Positions 1 to 9,545 of a DNA stretch of 64,000 nucleotides are shown piece by piece. The notes under the pieces were generated by a model. That model was not told the origin of the DNA. It did not search any database and saw only the letters and a list, made by a program, of their open reading frames with translations. Position 1 is the first letter of the stretch. Every line of letters begins with the position of its first letter. Position numbers and translations under genes: made by a program. Source of the stretch: Bin34 sp963422415 (GTDB lineage: Bacteria; Chloroflexota; Anaerolineae; Caldilineales; Caldilineaceae); NCBI GenBank assembly GCA_963422415.1, contig OY729430.1, positions 1,178,001 through 1,242,000 of the forward strand. Direction: 5' to 3'.

Positions 1-765
1 CCACTGCATAACCCCGCCCAAAGTAACCAAGTCCAGTTTGGGAAAAGGCACTTGGCTCAGCTCCAGTGTCAGCTTGAATTCGTGCAAGGAATGCAGGTTT
101 CCCCCGTAGCTACAGGAAGACCGCCTTCTCTGGCTATGCGTCCGGGATAACTCTTCCAGCCAATACACGTCCCAAGGAGCCAGAGCCTAGGGCTGCAGCA
201 ATGGCTTTGTCTAGGTCCCACTGTATGTTTGCATCCACCATCAGAGGAAAGCCCTGCTTCAGGAAGCCGTCTTGTTTGTCGCAGCAGATCGTCCAATGTG
301 AACTGCATGTCAATACGGCCGGCATCTGCAGCCAAAGGGCCGCTGGCTGCCCATCCAGCAACCGATACCAAGGTGCGGATGCGGTCCCTTGCCCAGAAGG
401 CCCCAGAGGGCAATGTCCATCGTAGCCAATACAAAGGAAACCAGGCCGCCGCGACCTACAAAGTGGACGTGCCACCACATCTGGCGCCACAGGGTCTTGA
501 TGGACGTTGGCTCGGTCTTCGCAAGAAAAGGAGTCAGATCGTCTCACAGCAGACTGTAAATGGCTGAACCGCCAATGTTTCCCACTACATAGCTGTTGTA
601 ACCCAGCCCTTCGCAGGGCCATGTTGAGACTAAAAGGGGCGATCTCTGTCCATGCGTGGAGTCGGAGAGAACTTGGGGCAAGGGAATGCTGTAGTGGTCC
701 AGCCTGATTCGCTGCAGTCGTGGCGGTACCAGCGGTACCAGACCGGACCAATTGAATGATGACAT
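1..765 (-). pseudogene. Decayed mandelate racemase / muconate lactonizing enzyme-like gene (enolase superfamily), 3' end outside window
   Basis: Pieces of one enolase-superfamily protein lie in order on the minus strand but in all three frames. The N-terminal strand 'RIRLDHYSIPLPQ' (near 720) is followed in another frame by 'VSFVLATMDIALWGLLGKG' (about 440-400), the typical helix before the barrel. Next comes 'PWYRLLDGQP', then 'GFPLMVDANIQWDLDKAI' (near 265-205), which carries the barrel Asp-x-Asn metal-ligand motif. A further frame gives 'ALAPWDVYWLEE' and another 'LPVATGETCI'. Each junction needs a frameshift, so no full-length enzyme can be made. The family abstracts a proton alpha to a carboxylate in sugar-acid catabolism; the substrate cannot be told. 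It runs off the left edge of the window. Confidence 0.75.
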
Positions 766-781
766 GCCTGTGCATTCCTCC

Positions 782-1516
782 TTACAAGGGTGAAAAGGTC
801 CGCAAGCCGTATTCAAAACGTTCCAAGCTGGCCAGCAGAATTTGGCCTGTAGGCAGTTGACCGCGCTGACGCGCCAATATCAGAACTGTTCCTTGTCGGC
901 GCAGACTGGCTTCCGAGAAAGTAATCAGCATCAGCCGCTGGTACAAGTCTAGGCTCTTTTCCCATTTGGGAAGGTAGCGGCTGCCCACATCCCGTTGCAC
1001 TTCCACTGGAAAGACCCGGTCCTGAAAGAAAGCCAACAGATCTGGCTCGCTGCGGGGCCCGAACGGATCTTTGGCGCTCTGGGGACAGGGAGGAGGGGCA
1101 TCATCCGTGGGGATGTTCATGTACCGCAGGTGATCCCGGGCTTCCAGAATTGCCAATGCATGGCGAGGGGAAATGTGCTGGTGCATGATCCAGTCCAGTT
1201 CTGAGGGTTTCGGATCACATTGGGCATGCCGGCGGTACCATTGCTTGCCCTCTGAGGTGAGTTCGATCAGGTCGCGGGCGCGCCCCCTGCCCCAATGCCA
1301 GCGCAAGGGCACTCCTTCTAGATGCACAATTCGTACCAAGCCACGTGCGCGCAAGGCCTGCCACAGGTTCCGACTGACCCTGTTGGGACTGAAAGGGTTT
1401 CCGGCTTGGGTCCTTTGCATGACTCGCCAGGGTCGAATGAAACCCGTCTCGCCCAAGTGCCGCAGCAGGAAATCCCCTCTCTCGACTGGAAACCGAGATG
1501 GATCTACAACATCCAT
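782..1516 (-). CDS. Winged-helix protein resembling the replication-relaxation / MobC-like family
   Basis: This is an intact ORF of about 244 residues from the ATG at 1516; a GTG at 1552 in the same frame would add 12 residues. The N-terminal third reads as a winged helix: 'FPVERGDFLLRHLGETGFI' is followed by a segment ending in 'DLIELTSEGKQWYRRH', like the wing and 'LT..G' turn of the family. The C-terminal half holds 'FPVEVQRDVGSRYLPKWEKS', which resembles the conserved acidic, Arg and Lys-rich strand of replication-relaxation proteins ('F.lE.DrG......kl..Y'). Such proteins usually sit on plasmids and integrative elements and are thought to act in DNA mobilisation or replication. No relaxase or integrase is adjacent. 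The family assignment rests on pattern resemblance only. Confidence 0.5.
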   Translation of the reverse strand: MDVVDPSRFPVERGDFLLRHLGETGFIRPWRVMQRTQAGNPFSPNRVSRNLWQALRARGLVRIVHLEGVPLRWHWGRGRARDLIELTSEGKQWYRRHAQCDPKPSELDWIMHQHISPRHALAILEARDHLRYMNIPTDDAPPPCPQSAKDPFGPRSEPDLLAFFQDRVFPVEVQRDVGSRYLPKWEKSLDLYQRLMLITFSEASLRRQGTVLILARQRGQLPTGQILLASLERFEYGLRTFSPL

Positions 1517-1569
1517 GTGGATTTCAGTCCTATGTGCAATCAATAAAAGCACTTTTGTGCATTTTATCC

Positions 1570-1577
1570 ATTATATA
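1570..1577 (-). promoter_or_regulatory. Possible -10 element (TATATAAT) upstream of the winged-helix gene
   Basis: Read on the minus strand, 1577-1570 gives TATATAAT in a short AT-rich patch 18 bases before the GTG at 1552 and about 54 before the ATG at 1516. No convincing -35 element was found at the usual spacing, so this is a weak call. Confidence 0.25.
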
Positions 1578-1639
1578 TAGAAATGGCAACGATGGTGTCG
1601 TCTGTATTGCCTGTCAGATTGATGCGGCAGATCTTAGAA

Positions 1640-2420
1640 CTCGTGTCAGGAATGGAAATGCATCGCCCCGTACAGTCTTGGTGGCCAAGTGTCGGCATCT
1701 GGTGCATAGTGTTGTGATGGGCTTCCCGCTTCACGGCTGTCCTCGACAACTTTGCGGTTCCTATCCAGTGTATCGGCGTTGGCGCTGATACCAAGTGATC
1801 GAGGCCGAATCAGTATCTGGAGATTGTTGCTTGGCTTCTTGGCAGGAACCGAGAAATGGGATCTGGTACTGGCAGGACTGAATGACTTCCGACAGCCCGC
1901 CATAGCCCCAATCAAGGGAATGGCCCGCAATGATTGTGTCACGGGCGGACAGCGGGCCGCAGCGCAGAAAAGCCTCAACGGGATCGGACAAGGTACCGGC
2001 GAAAGCCACTCAGCCAGTGGCCAGACAACGAGGTCCCCGGCTTGTCTTGAGGCCAAGGATCCGGTGTCTTCGCGTCCCAGACAGATCGCCCCTCCCAAGG
2101 TGGCCATTTTCAAGGCTTCCCGGGTTTGCATGGCTTCAGGATGCCTCTCGCAAGGCGCTTCCTATTTCGAGCTACAGAGAGGCACAGTCCGAGAAAGCCG
2201 AGTCATCACAACCTATTCCGACAGAAATCCCCGTGTCGCGGAGTTCCTGTATTGGAACCAGTCTCCAGCGCTTGGTGCAAACTGGGGCAATAGATGACGC
2301 CGAATCCCCAGCGGGCCATCTTGTCAATTGCGGATCTCGGGCATGCTGTAGACAGGGCTGAATTTGCCATACGTTCATGCAAACCCCGGCCTTTCAGCTC
2401 TGCATCGACCACTTGGACAC
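1640..2420 (-). pseudogene. Decayed amidohydrolase (8-oxoguanine deaminase / chlorohydrolase-like)
   Basis: Ordered minus-strand fragments match the C-terminal half of metal-dependent amidohydrolases of the TrzN/8-oxoguanine deaminase group. 'MARWGFGVIYCPS' (about 2325-2290) corresponds to the 'G.GV.HCPSSN' segment. 'PIQELRDTGISVGIGCDDSA' in another frame (about 2240-2185) carries the Asp that binds metal in 'G.DGSASND'. 'ALKMATLGGAICLGREDTGS' (about 2110-2050) is the typical late helix before the barrel exit, and 'LSDPVEAFLRCGPLSARDTI' (about 1995-1935) is the C-terminal strand region. At least three frame changes are needed and the N-terminal HxH metal motif is absent. The original enzyme would have deaminated a purine or triazine-like base. 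Confidence 0.7.
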
Positions 2421-2436
2421 CATCCTTGGACGGGAT

Positions 2437-4344
2437 TCACTCCATGAAGATTGCGTATTTGGAAACGGGGACAGAAGTGCCGTTTACGTCACCCCACAAT
2501 AGGATCGTGTAGACCCCGGGGCCAAGGGCTGTCACAATCTGAGAAACATCGGCCTGTACGGAAAAGCCGTTCTGGTCTACCTGCCAGATGTCTGGCGTGA
2601 TCTGCAGTCTGGGGTAGGTTACTGCCTTGGACTTCCATTGTTGGGCCCCGTGCATCAAGTCTCTAGCTTGGTTGTGGGTTTGTGGCGGTTGAGACTGTGG
2701 ATCGGATTCATACGGGGTAAGGCAACTGGTGTGACTCCAAGAGGCGCCGTCCGAATCGTACATATAGAGGGGAGGCAGAGGCACCAAGATGGAAGCTATG
2801 GGGGCTCCTGAGCAGTAACTGGCAGTCCGAAAGAGTTGCCCGCGGCTTAAAGAATAGGGCGGAGGCCAATATGAAATGAGAATTCCTTCCGCAGGGCCTG
2901 TGCGCGACAGAATAGCTCCGTTATGCAAATGGCCTTGCATGAGGAGCTGACCCTCCTTGATGGTGGGGGGAGTGTCGTAGGCAACATATTCCCCTTCGAA
3001 GAGCTGCACTATGGTCAGAATGCGGCAGTCATGCGAAATGCCCAGATTCAGAGTGGTGTGTTCCGGACGCAGAATGTTGCTGCGATGGCCTGGACTTTCC
3101 ATAAGGCCGTCCAGAGTACTCTCCAGCCACTCTGTGGGTTCATAGGGAATGCATTCAGGTCCCACGATGTTGCCTATAAAGGCCACGTTTTCCGCGCTGT
3201 AGGCCTCCCCGCCTGCCAAGGTGTATCGCATGTCCGGGGTTAGGCCAGCTAAGTTCCAATGGGACAGATATTGATGTTGAGCCATCTCATCTGCGTGGCT
3301 CTGAGCGGCCGCATTGTCTCCCAGAAAAACCGGTGAAAGACCTTCCCGGGCCCGGGCGTGGTTGACATGATTCAGTGCCTGCAAACGCAGGACCGCCATT
3401 TCGGCAGTGGGATTCAGATCAGCTGCAGGCGGTCTGACTGTGGGCAGTGCAACGGACCAAGGCGCTGAGGGGGGTGTCGGAACTTCTGATACCAATATTG
3501 CCCTATCTGTGGTATCAAGCGTTCTGTCTGCTTCAGGAGTGGCTACTAGGGACGCGAATATCCAATTGCCGCTTTCCAGATGTAACCACTCTCCGTCTTC
3601 ACTCCCAGCTACATAGGCCACCAGATGACCATGAGGCAAGACCGTTGCAATTTCGTGTTCCAGACTTGGGCCAGTGCGAATATTGGCGCCATGTTCTGCT
3701 ATGACAGTACCTAGGTAGACCACGACCTGTTCCTGCACAGCCTCTGCTTCTGTTTCCTCCGAGACCACAGCGTCAGGTTTCTCATCTGTGGATTCCATGT
3801 CCAAAATGTCACGTGCGAAAGTGTGCTCCAAAGCTCGCTGGTCTTCGGGGCTGCAGTCCTCCAGTACAGGACTAAACAGTACGACCTGCGAGATCAGCGG
3901 ACTGACAGCCAGGCGGACTGCCCCATTGATCGCGTCCTGCACCCAGAGAGGCAGACTTCCGTCTTGCAGGATTTGCGCGGCAGCGTCTTGGATGCCTCCG
4001 GTCACTGATCCGATATCTGACCACAGGAATTGGTCTTGCTCTACATGTACAGCCAGCCAGTTGCTATTGGAGCGGCGGTCCACCAGAAAGTACATGGCAG
4101 GTATTCCCTGGATTTCGGCGTAGGAACTGAAAAACCGGACCTGACGGCAGATTGGCTGGGTGATCGGTGTGACTGGGGAAAACAAGCCGCGTTGGATGTA
4201 GGGGTACACAAGAACCCCAATGATGAAAAGCAGTGCCCATAGAGCACAACCGCAACCCGAGCAACAGGAAGTTCCACGTTTGGTCGGCTTGATTTTCTGG
4301 ACAAAATTCCGCTGTAGCCTTGCTGGACGTTCGTTCTGGTACAT
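2437..4344 (-). CDS. Membrane-anchored SH3-like and CAP (SCP/PR1) domain protein
   Basis: This 635-residue protein has a short basic cytoplasmic tail, one membrane helix at about residues 30-52 (rich in Cys just before it) and a large extracytoplasmic part. An SH3-like segment lies around residues 210-270 ('GANIRTGPSLEHEIATVLPH' is the classical SH3b start). It is followed by a Pro-rich linker and a CAP/SCP domain at about 320-460 ('LNHVNHARAREGLSPV', 'AAAQSHADEMAQHQYLSHWN', 'ESPGHRSNIL'). The roughly 170 residues after the CAP domain match nothing I recognise. Bacterial CAP proteins are secreted and of uncertain biochemical role, and SH3b domains often bind cell wall. The gene stands alone; its 3' end abuts the amidohydrolase relic. 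Confidence 0.85.
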   Translation of the reverse strand: MYQNERPARLQRNFVQKIKPTKRGTSCCSGCGCALWALLFIIGVLVYPYIQRGLFSPVTPITQPICRQVRFFSSYAEIQGIPAMYFLVDRRSNSNWLAVHVEQDQFLWSDIGSVTGGIQDAAAQILQDGSLPLWVQDAINGAVRLAVSPLISQVVLFSPVLEDCSPEDQRALEHTFARDILDMESTDEKPDAVVSEETEAEAVQEQVVVYLGTVIAEHGANIRTGPSLEHEIATVLPHGHLVAYVAGSEDGEWLHLESGNWIFASLVATPEADRTLDTTDRAILVSEVPTPPSAPWSVALPTVRPPAADLNPTAEMAVLRLQALNHVNHARAREGLSPVFLGDNAAAQSHADEMAQHQYLSHWNLAGLTPDMRYTLAGGEAYSAENVAFIGNIVGPECIPYEPTEWLESTLDGLMESPGHRSNILRPEHTTLNLGISHDCRILTIVQLFEGEYVAYDTPPTIKEGQLLMQGHLHNGAILSRTGPAEGILISYWPPPYSLSRGQLFRTASYCSGAPIASILVPLPPLYMYDSDGASWSHTSCLTPYESDPQSQPPQTHNQARDLMHGAQQWKSKAVTYPRLQITPDIWQVDQNGFSVQADVSQIVTALGPGVYTILLWGDVNGTSVPVSKYAIFME

Positions 4345-4734
4345 TGCTTCAGCCCAGTCTAAGCCACATCGGACTGAAATCGACTTGGTTTTTGCAAATG
4401 GTCAGCGCTTTCAAGTCCGCTGCTTTACGGTATGAAAAACCTTGCCGGAATCAGTGTTGCAACTGACTGTGAGGAATTTTGCGCGCTGCCAACCTAATCG
4501 CCAACGAAGCGATTCCATTATGCCATGGCGTTGACCGCCCAATTGCTTCAGGGAAGCAGCTTGGCTTGCCTCAAGTCCTCTAACGGATATAGTCAAAAGA
4601 CAGCACGACGAAACACGAGGCCCTTCTGGGTATTCCAGCAGTGCAAGCATGTTTTCCATTTCCTGTTCTTGAGGATATGAGCAAGCAGGGCTGGCGGCAG
4701 TTTCGCTGCCTCCGAATAGGGCACCCTAGATTGG
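4345..4734. other. Non-coding stretch, no gene recognised
   Basis: Both strands hold only short frames without family resemblance. The missing N-terminal half of the following sulfatase relic, including the catalytic-Cys motif, was looked for here and not found. Confidence 0.4.
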
Positions 4735-5640
4735 CCTCCGTCCGAGCTGGTTCTCGTTGTCTTCAAGAGCTACATCGACGATATTGCCAATCGTTTCATT
4801 CAAGGGGACCACGATGCAGTAAGGCCCTCACCTTTGTCGCCAGACGAGCACATTGATGGCTATGCATCCCCAAAGGCAGTATCGTATCTGGATTCATGTC
4901 CGCGGTATCAGCCTGTGTCCTGTGTCGGTTGTTTTCCAGGGCCGTATACGCTCTTTGGATGCGCCCGAGCCGTATGCCGCCTGTACCGACTGGCTGACAT
5001 GGAACTGCCCTCCAATATCCCCAAGGACAAGGACCAGCGATACAGTCTGGACAAGATCTCCAACTACTATGGAAAGATTTCCCATCTGGACAGGAGGGTG
5101 GGGGAGGTTCTGCAGGCGCTACAGAGGCGCGGCCGAACTGACAATGCCTTGGTCATTTTTGCTGTCGATCACGGTGAGTATCTTGGTAGCCACGGTCGCT
5201 TTGGGAAAGGCAGTTTCCACGAGGAATCCGCACGCATTCCCTTGATCCTGCGCTGGCCAAGCAAGTTTCGAAATGGTCAGTCTTCCCAATCCCTGATCAG
5301 TTGGCTGGACATTTATGCCACCATCGTCCAGGCAGCTTGGGGCGAACAGGCCCAGCTGGAGATGGGCAAATCGCTGGGGCCGTTGAGCCGGGATTCCCAA
5401 TTTGCTGTTCATCAGGCAGTGTTTTCCGAAGTCGGCTCGGCCCGCGGGTTTGGCTATACATGGTGCACAGGGAGAAACACAAGTGGTTCATCCACAATGA
5501 AGTGGAGTCTTGGTTTGATCTCTCTGCAGATTCCTACGAATTGCAGGATTTGGCCTTGGAGTCGGAACATCAAGAAATCCGAAGGGACATGAAGGACTGT
5601 TTGCTCGATTTCCTCATGACTTTGCAGGTCAATGAAGCCC
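4735..5640 (+). pseudogene. Decayed, 5'-truncated sulfatase
   Basis: The fragments encode the second half of an alkaline-phosphatase-fold sulfatase: 'DDIANRFIQGDHDAVRPSPL', 'SPDEHIDGYAS', then 'VVFQGRIRSLDAPEPYAA' in another frame. Back in the first frame comes 'DMELPSNIPKD', 'LDRRVGEVLQALQRRGRTDN' and 'ALVIFAVDHGEYLGSHGRF', where the DHGE metal site is preserved, then 'ESARIPLILRWPSKFR'. After about 5450 the frame changes again to 'KHKWFIHNEVESWFDL' and 'DSYELQDLALESE'. At least three frameshifts are needed. The N-terminal CxPxR activation motif is missing. It is more similar in layout to choline-sulfatase/COG3119 enzymes than to the intact sulfatase at 8113-9543, so it was probably an independent gene. 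Confidence 0.8.
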
Positions 5641-5828
5641 GCCGGCTATCAGCCTCTGTTTGTACGAATGGAACTGCAGACAGCCGGAAAATCCAATCCA
5701 CTCTCCTGTTTTGACCCGGCAGCTCTGCCGAATTCATGGCTTGTAGTCTGTCATTTCCGAATTCGACAGATTTCCGATGACTGTTGCACGTACCCCCGTC
5801 CGTTCTGGAGCACATTCTTTTGCAACCA

Positions 5829-6868
5829 TGGGCACCTTAGATTCCTTCCAATGTCTGAAATATCCTGTAACCAAGATTCAATTCGAGGCGCCCCGCAAAG
5901 TGGCAGTGGTCACAAAGGCCATGGACTTCGCTTTGGAAGCTTTGGAAGCCCATGATGTCTTGCCCAAGACACGATCCAGCATTGTAAGTACAGATACGGA
6001 GTTGTCCAAGCTGGTCGGTCTGCAGAGAGTCGACTATCCCTTCGACCTTGGCAATCGAGCTGTGGGGGAGGTTGTGGCTGTCGGGAGCGAGATTCAATGT
6101 CGCGATGGGGGATGGGGTTTTCAGTTATACGCCTCACTGGAGCCATACCCTGACCCATCGTTTGCGAGTCAAAATTCCGGATGAGACAGATGATTTGCAC
6201 GCCCCTTTTGTGAGCATGACTGCCGTTGGCATGACTGTGGTGCAGGTGGGCGAAGTTGAGCTTGGGGACTGGGTGGTGGGTATGGGTCTTGGTCGGACAC
6301 CTGACTGTCCATCTGTGCCAAAGGGCAGAGGCCTAGGTCACTGCCGATCTGAGTGGGGCTCGCCTGTAGCTGGCAAGCTGCTGTGGGTTAGGCAATCCCC
6401 CATATATGCAAGTCAGGGGAGTGTCCGGGAGCAGGTTCTAGTCGCTACCCAAGGACGTGACCCCGATGTAGAGATTGAGGCTTCGGGTACCCCTGAAGGA
6501 GCCGCGCTGGCCGTGATTCTCACTGGCCAGCAGGGAGAAGCAAACGTGATGATCTTGGGATCTCCACGTCGCAGTCTGGACACCGATTTAATCTCTTTTC
6601 TGAATTGGGTTCATCTCTGGAAGGGCGGAACAGTGAATTTGAAGGGCATCCATGAGTGGCGTTTGCTGGCGCCTTTGTCAAGCATTCCATGGAACGCAAC
6701 ATGAATATTGTATTGGACCTGATAGCGCACCGGTGACTGACCCTGAATCCTCCGATTTCCAGGGTTGCGAACCCAAGACAGGCTGCGGAGGCATTCGCTG
6801 ATATGGGAACACATCCAGATACCACGGTCGAAGTTCTTTTTGACTGGAGAGCGAACCTGACATTCGAA
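5829..6868 (+). pseudogene. Decayed medium-chain (zinc-type) dehydrogenase-like gene
   Basis: Successive frames give 'IQFEAPRKVAVVT', 'LSKLVGLQRVDYPFDLGNRA' with 'VGEVVAVGSEI', then 'ETDDLHAPFVSMTAVGMTVV', 'VGEVELGDWVVGMGLG', 'VEIEASGTPEGAALAVIL', 'GTVNLKGIHEWRL' and finally 'DTTVEVLFDW'. This is the order seen in MDR-family sugar-alcohol or threonine dehydrogenase-like proteins that lack the structural zinc lobe ('GNR.vGeVvavGs' replaces the GHE motif). The region of the nucleotide-binding Rossmann fold is scrambled (about 6280-6420). It is unlikely to be functional. It lies directly downstream of the sulfatase relic on the same strand, so the two may once have been one catabolic operon. Confidence 0.7.
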
Positions 6869-7639
6869 TCATAGATCCGCCAAGCTGTCGTTGGCGAGTG
6901 GGATCCCCGTCAATTCACGAACTGAATTTTATGCAGTGGCCGGCTGGCCACTTTCTTGGTCAATACGGTGTCTTTCTGGCAACAGTTCCTTGGGAAGATG
7001 CCTATGTCGCAGATCAAAGCGGAAATTTGGGCTGTACCTGTACCGTACAGCTTGGAACTGTCGAAACCTGTACTACCGACGTACCGACGGGACGGATGTG
7101 GCGGACTGCCAACTGACCAACTGATTCAGGCCAGGCATCGGGCAGCTTCAGCAGCAGTGCATTCGTGCCAGTGGACGCAGCCTCAACATGCCCGGTACTT
7201 GCACCACTAGTTCTGGGGACATAATCTCTCATCTCCGCAGTGTTCCGCAACTGCACCACAGCGGTGGACGGATTAGGTGAATCTCCCCTCTCTGCAACTG
7301 CACACGTGACGCTGCTGGCGAGGCGCGCCTAGGGTACAGAGCGTGCTCGCTACGGGGCTGTGACGGGGGGGGGATGTGTACCTCTGCTGCACCAGACCGA
7401 AACTCAAGCCACTTGTCTCGGACCACAGCACAATCTCAAACGGGAAGGCCGAAGCTATTCTGCGCGAGACAGGACTTCAGCGAACCGCAGGGCGAGATCG
7501 AGGCGCTCACTGTCCAGTGTGTGCCCTCTCAAGACTTCAGAGGAAGGAAAGTCTGTCTGCGGCTTCTTTGGTATTGTTGTCCGGCCAGCAAATTGCAAGC
7601 GGCGATTGTCCCAACTCTCTCAAACTGACTCCGCGGCTC
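6869..7639. other. Non-coding stretch, no gene recognised
   Basis: Frames on both strands are short and match no family I recognise. A run of nine G lies at 7365-7373. Given its flanks this is probably further gene debris, but nothing supports a name. Confidence 0.4.
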
Positions 7640-8086
7640 CTAGACCGCTGGCTTTGCCTGACAGGACTGGCACACTCCGTAAATTTCCAGCAAGTGGCTG
7701 GAGGACTGAAAGCCGTATCTCCCTGCAACCAGTTTTTCCAGCCCCGAGGCGGCGCACTCGTCAAAGTCCAGGATGATATTGCAACGTACACAGATGGCAT
7801 GGTGATGTGGCTGGTCGTTGCGAATGTACTGCGGCTGGGATTCGCCCATGTACAAAGGCCGCACTAGGCCCAAGCGCGTAAAGAGTGTCAGATTGCGGTA
7901 GAGAGAGGCCAAGTTGAGACGGGCATGCTGCCGGCGCGCCACTTCCAGGATCTGGGTGGGATTCAGGTGGCTCGCCTGATTGGACAGGGCGGCCAAGATA
8001 GCGCGGCGGGAGGCCGTCAGCCGATGTCCGTGGGCTTCCAATACATCATGTCCCCACAGGGAAGAGGGTGGATTTTCAGAGGACAT
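7640..8086 (-). CDS. Fur-family transcriptional regulator
   Basis: This 148-residue protein has the usual Fur length. The N-terminal winged helix spans roughly residues 15-85 ('RLTASRRAILAALSNQ', 'HLNPTQILEVARRQHARLNL', 'ASLYRNLTLFTRLGLV'). The C-terminal dimerisation and metal domain begins with 'QPHHHAICVRCNIILDFDEC', which holds the HHH regulatory-metal cluster and the first cysteine(s); the closing 'CQSCQ' would complete the structural zinc site. Family members repress iron, zinc, manganese or peroxide genes. The sequence does not decide between Fur, Zur and PerR. It lies 26 bases after the sulfatase stop and may be the last gene of the dehydrogenase-sulfatase operon. Confidence 0.88.
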   Translation of the reverse strand: MSSENPPSSLWGHDVLEAHGHRLTASRRAILAALSNQASHLNPTQILEVARRQHARLNLASLYRNLTLFTRLGLVRPLYMGESQPQYIRNDQPHHHAICVRCNIILDFDECAASGLEKLVAGRYGFQSSSHLLEIYGVCQSCQAKPAV

Positions 8087-8112
8087 GGCGGATGCACTCC
8101 CACAGGTTGGCG

Positions 8113-9543
8113 CTAGTAGTAGGTAAGCTGAGGGGTTCCTGGATCCACCGCGAACGCCAAGGCATCGAAATTCTGCTGCATCAACCGGAAGCGCAGATCA
8201 GCGGCGGCCGGATCATGCCACAGATTGTGGAATTCCCACGGGTCTGTCTCCAGATCAAAGAGTTCCCCGATCGCAAACCCATGATAATTTACCAACTTGT
8301 GCCGGGTGGTGCGGATCATGGTGGCATAGGAGCCTTCCCCACCGGCCTTGCCGGTGGTCGAGGCATTCAGCGCGCTGTAATACTCGGACCGCACAAAATC
8401 CCGATGGTGGTCCGTGGACGCCATGCCCGTCAGGAGCGGAATCAGGCTGCGGCCTTGCATCGCGTGGGCTGGGGCCACTTCGGCAAGGTCGAGCAAGGTG
8501 GGGGCGATATCCGTCAGTTCCACCAGCGCGCTGCGCACCACGCCCGCCTCGATATGTCCGGGCCAAGACCAGATCAAGGGAACCCGCACTAGGCCTTCAT
8601 AGAAACGACACCCCTTCAGGACCAGCCCGTGGTCCCCCAGCATCTCGCCATGATCCGAGGTGAAGAGGACAAGGGTGTTTTCACGCTGACCGGTCTCCTC
8701 CAGCGTATCCAGCAGGCGGCCCACGTTGTCGTCAATCAATTCAATCATGGCGTAATAGGCCGCCTGCAGTTCATGGGCCTTGCAGTCCGCGGGCCTTTGG
8801 GCTTGGGTCTGGAAGTCTATGTCGGCCAACTTCGCCTGAGCTGCCAGATCGCTTTCGGCGAAGTGAGGGCCCGGCAGGGCGGCCGGATCGAAATGGGCCA
8901 GATAGTCCGCGGGTGGGTCGAAGGGGGCATGCGGATCGAACAGGTTGATGCACATCATCCAAGGGCCGGCGTGCTCCGCGCGCAGGAAGTCCACCGCCAC
9001 ATCCGTGCAGAAGGTGGTCTGGTGATACTGGGCGGGCACGGCTTCCGTGGCCGCCTCCAATCGCCCCAGATCCTGGCCCTTGCTTTTCACCCACTGGGCA
9101 TAGGCATGATCTGCTTCGTCCCAGTCGTTGCGGGGGGAATGACTCCAAGCGAAGACGCGATAGCCATCGTCCCGGGGTCTGGGCTCGCGGCGTCGGTGCG
9201 CCCCGGCCAGATGCAGCTTGCCGGAGAGGCCACAGTCGTAGCCGCCGCCGTCCCGCAAGGTCTTGGGGAGCAGCTCGGCGCCTTCTGCCCATACGTCATT
9301 GCCGTTGCGACACCCGTGCACGGTGCTGGGATAGAGGCCCGTCAGGAAACTGGACCGACTGGGAGTGCAGATGGGGCTCTGGCAGAAAGCATGTGTGAAC
9401 GCCATCCCCTCCTGACACAATCTATCTAGATTGGGAGTCTTGACATAAGGGTTGCCCAAGGCCCCAATGGTGTCCCAGCGTTGCTGGTCCGCGCAAATCC
9501 AGAGAATGTGGGGAGCGGTCATGGGCGTTGCGTGCACCTGCAC
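8113..9543 (-). CDS. Sulfatase (arylsulfatase family, Cys-type)
   Basis: This intact protein of up to 476 residues is predicted to hydrolyse a sulfate ester. 'HILWICADQQRWDTIG' carries the N-terminal metal-binding Asp. 'CTPSR' at residues 59-63 is the CxPxR signature whose Cys is converted to formylglycine by an activating enzyme, none of which is encoded nearby. 'LFTSDHGEMLGDHG' gives the second metal-binding Asp-His pair. No signal peptide is evident, so it may act in the cytoplasm on imported sulfated compounds. A second ATG at 9522, seven residues in, fits the family N-terminus better and may be the true start. It starts just after the stop of the upstream dehydrogenase (9546), which indicates an operon. 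Confidence 0.92.
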   Translation of the reverse strand: MQVHATPMTAPHILWICADQQRWDTIGALGNPYVKTPNLDRLCQEGMAFTHAFCQSPICTPSRSSFLTGLYPSTVHGCRNGNDVWAEGAELLPKTLRDGGGYDCGLSGKLHLAGAHRRREPRPRDDGYRVFAWSHSPRNDWDEADHAYAQWVKSKGQDLGRLEAATEAVPAQYHQTTFCTDVAVDFLRAEHAGPWMMCINLFDPHAPFDPPADYLAHFDPAALPGPHFAESDLAAQAKLADIDFQTQAQRPADCKAHELQAAYYAMIELIDDNVGRLLDTLEETGQRENTLVLFTSDHGEMLGDHGLVLKGCRFYEGLVRVPLIWSWPGHIEAGVVRSALVELTDIAPTLLDLAEVAPAHAMQGRSLIPLLTGMASTDHHRDFVRSEYYSALNASTTGKAGGEGSYATMIRTTRHKLVNYHGFAIGELFDLETDPWEFHNLWHDPAAADLRFRLMQQNFDALAFAVDPGTPQLTYY

Positions 9544-9545
9544 AA

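Noticed and set aside
7365..7373. Run of nine G
   Set aside because: It could be a phase-variable tract, but no coding frame or promoter spans it; probably chance in debris.
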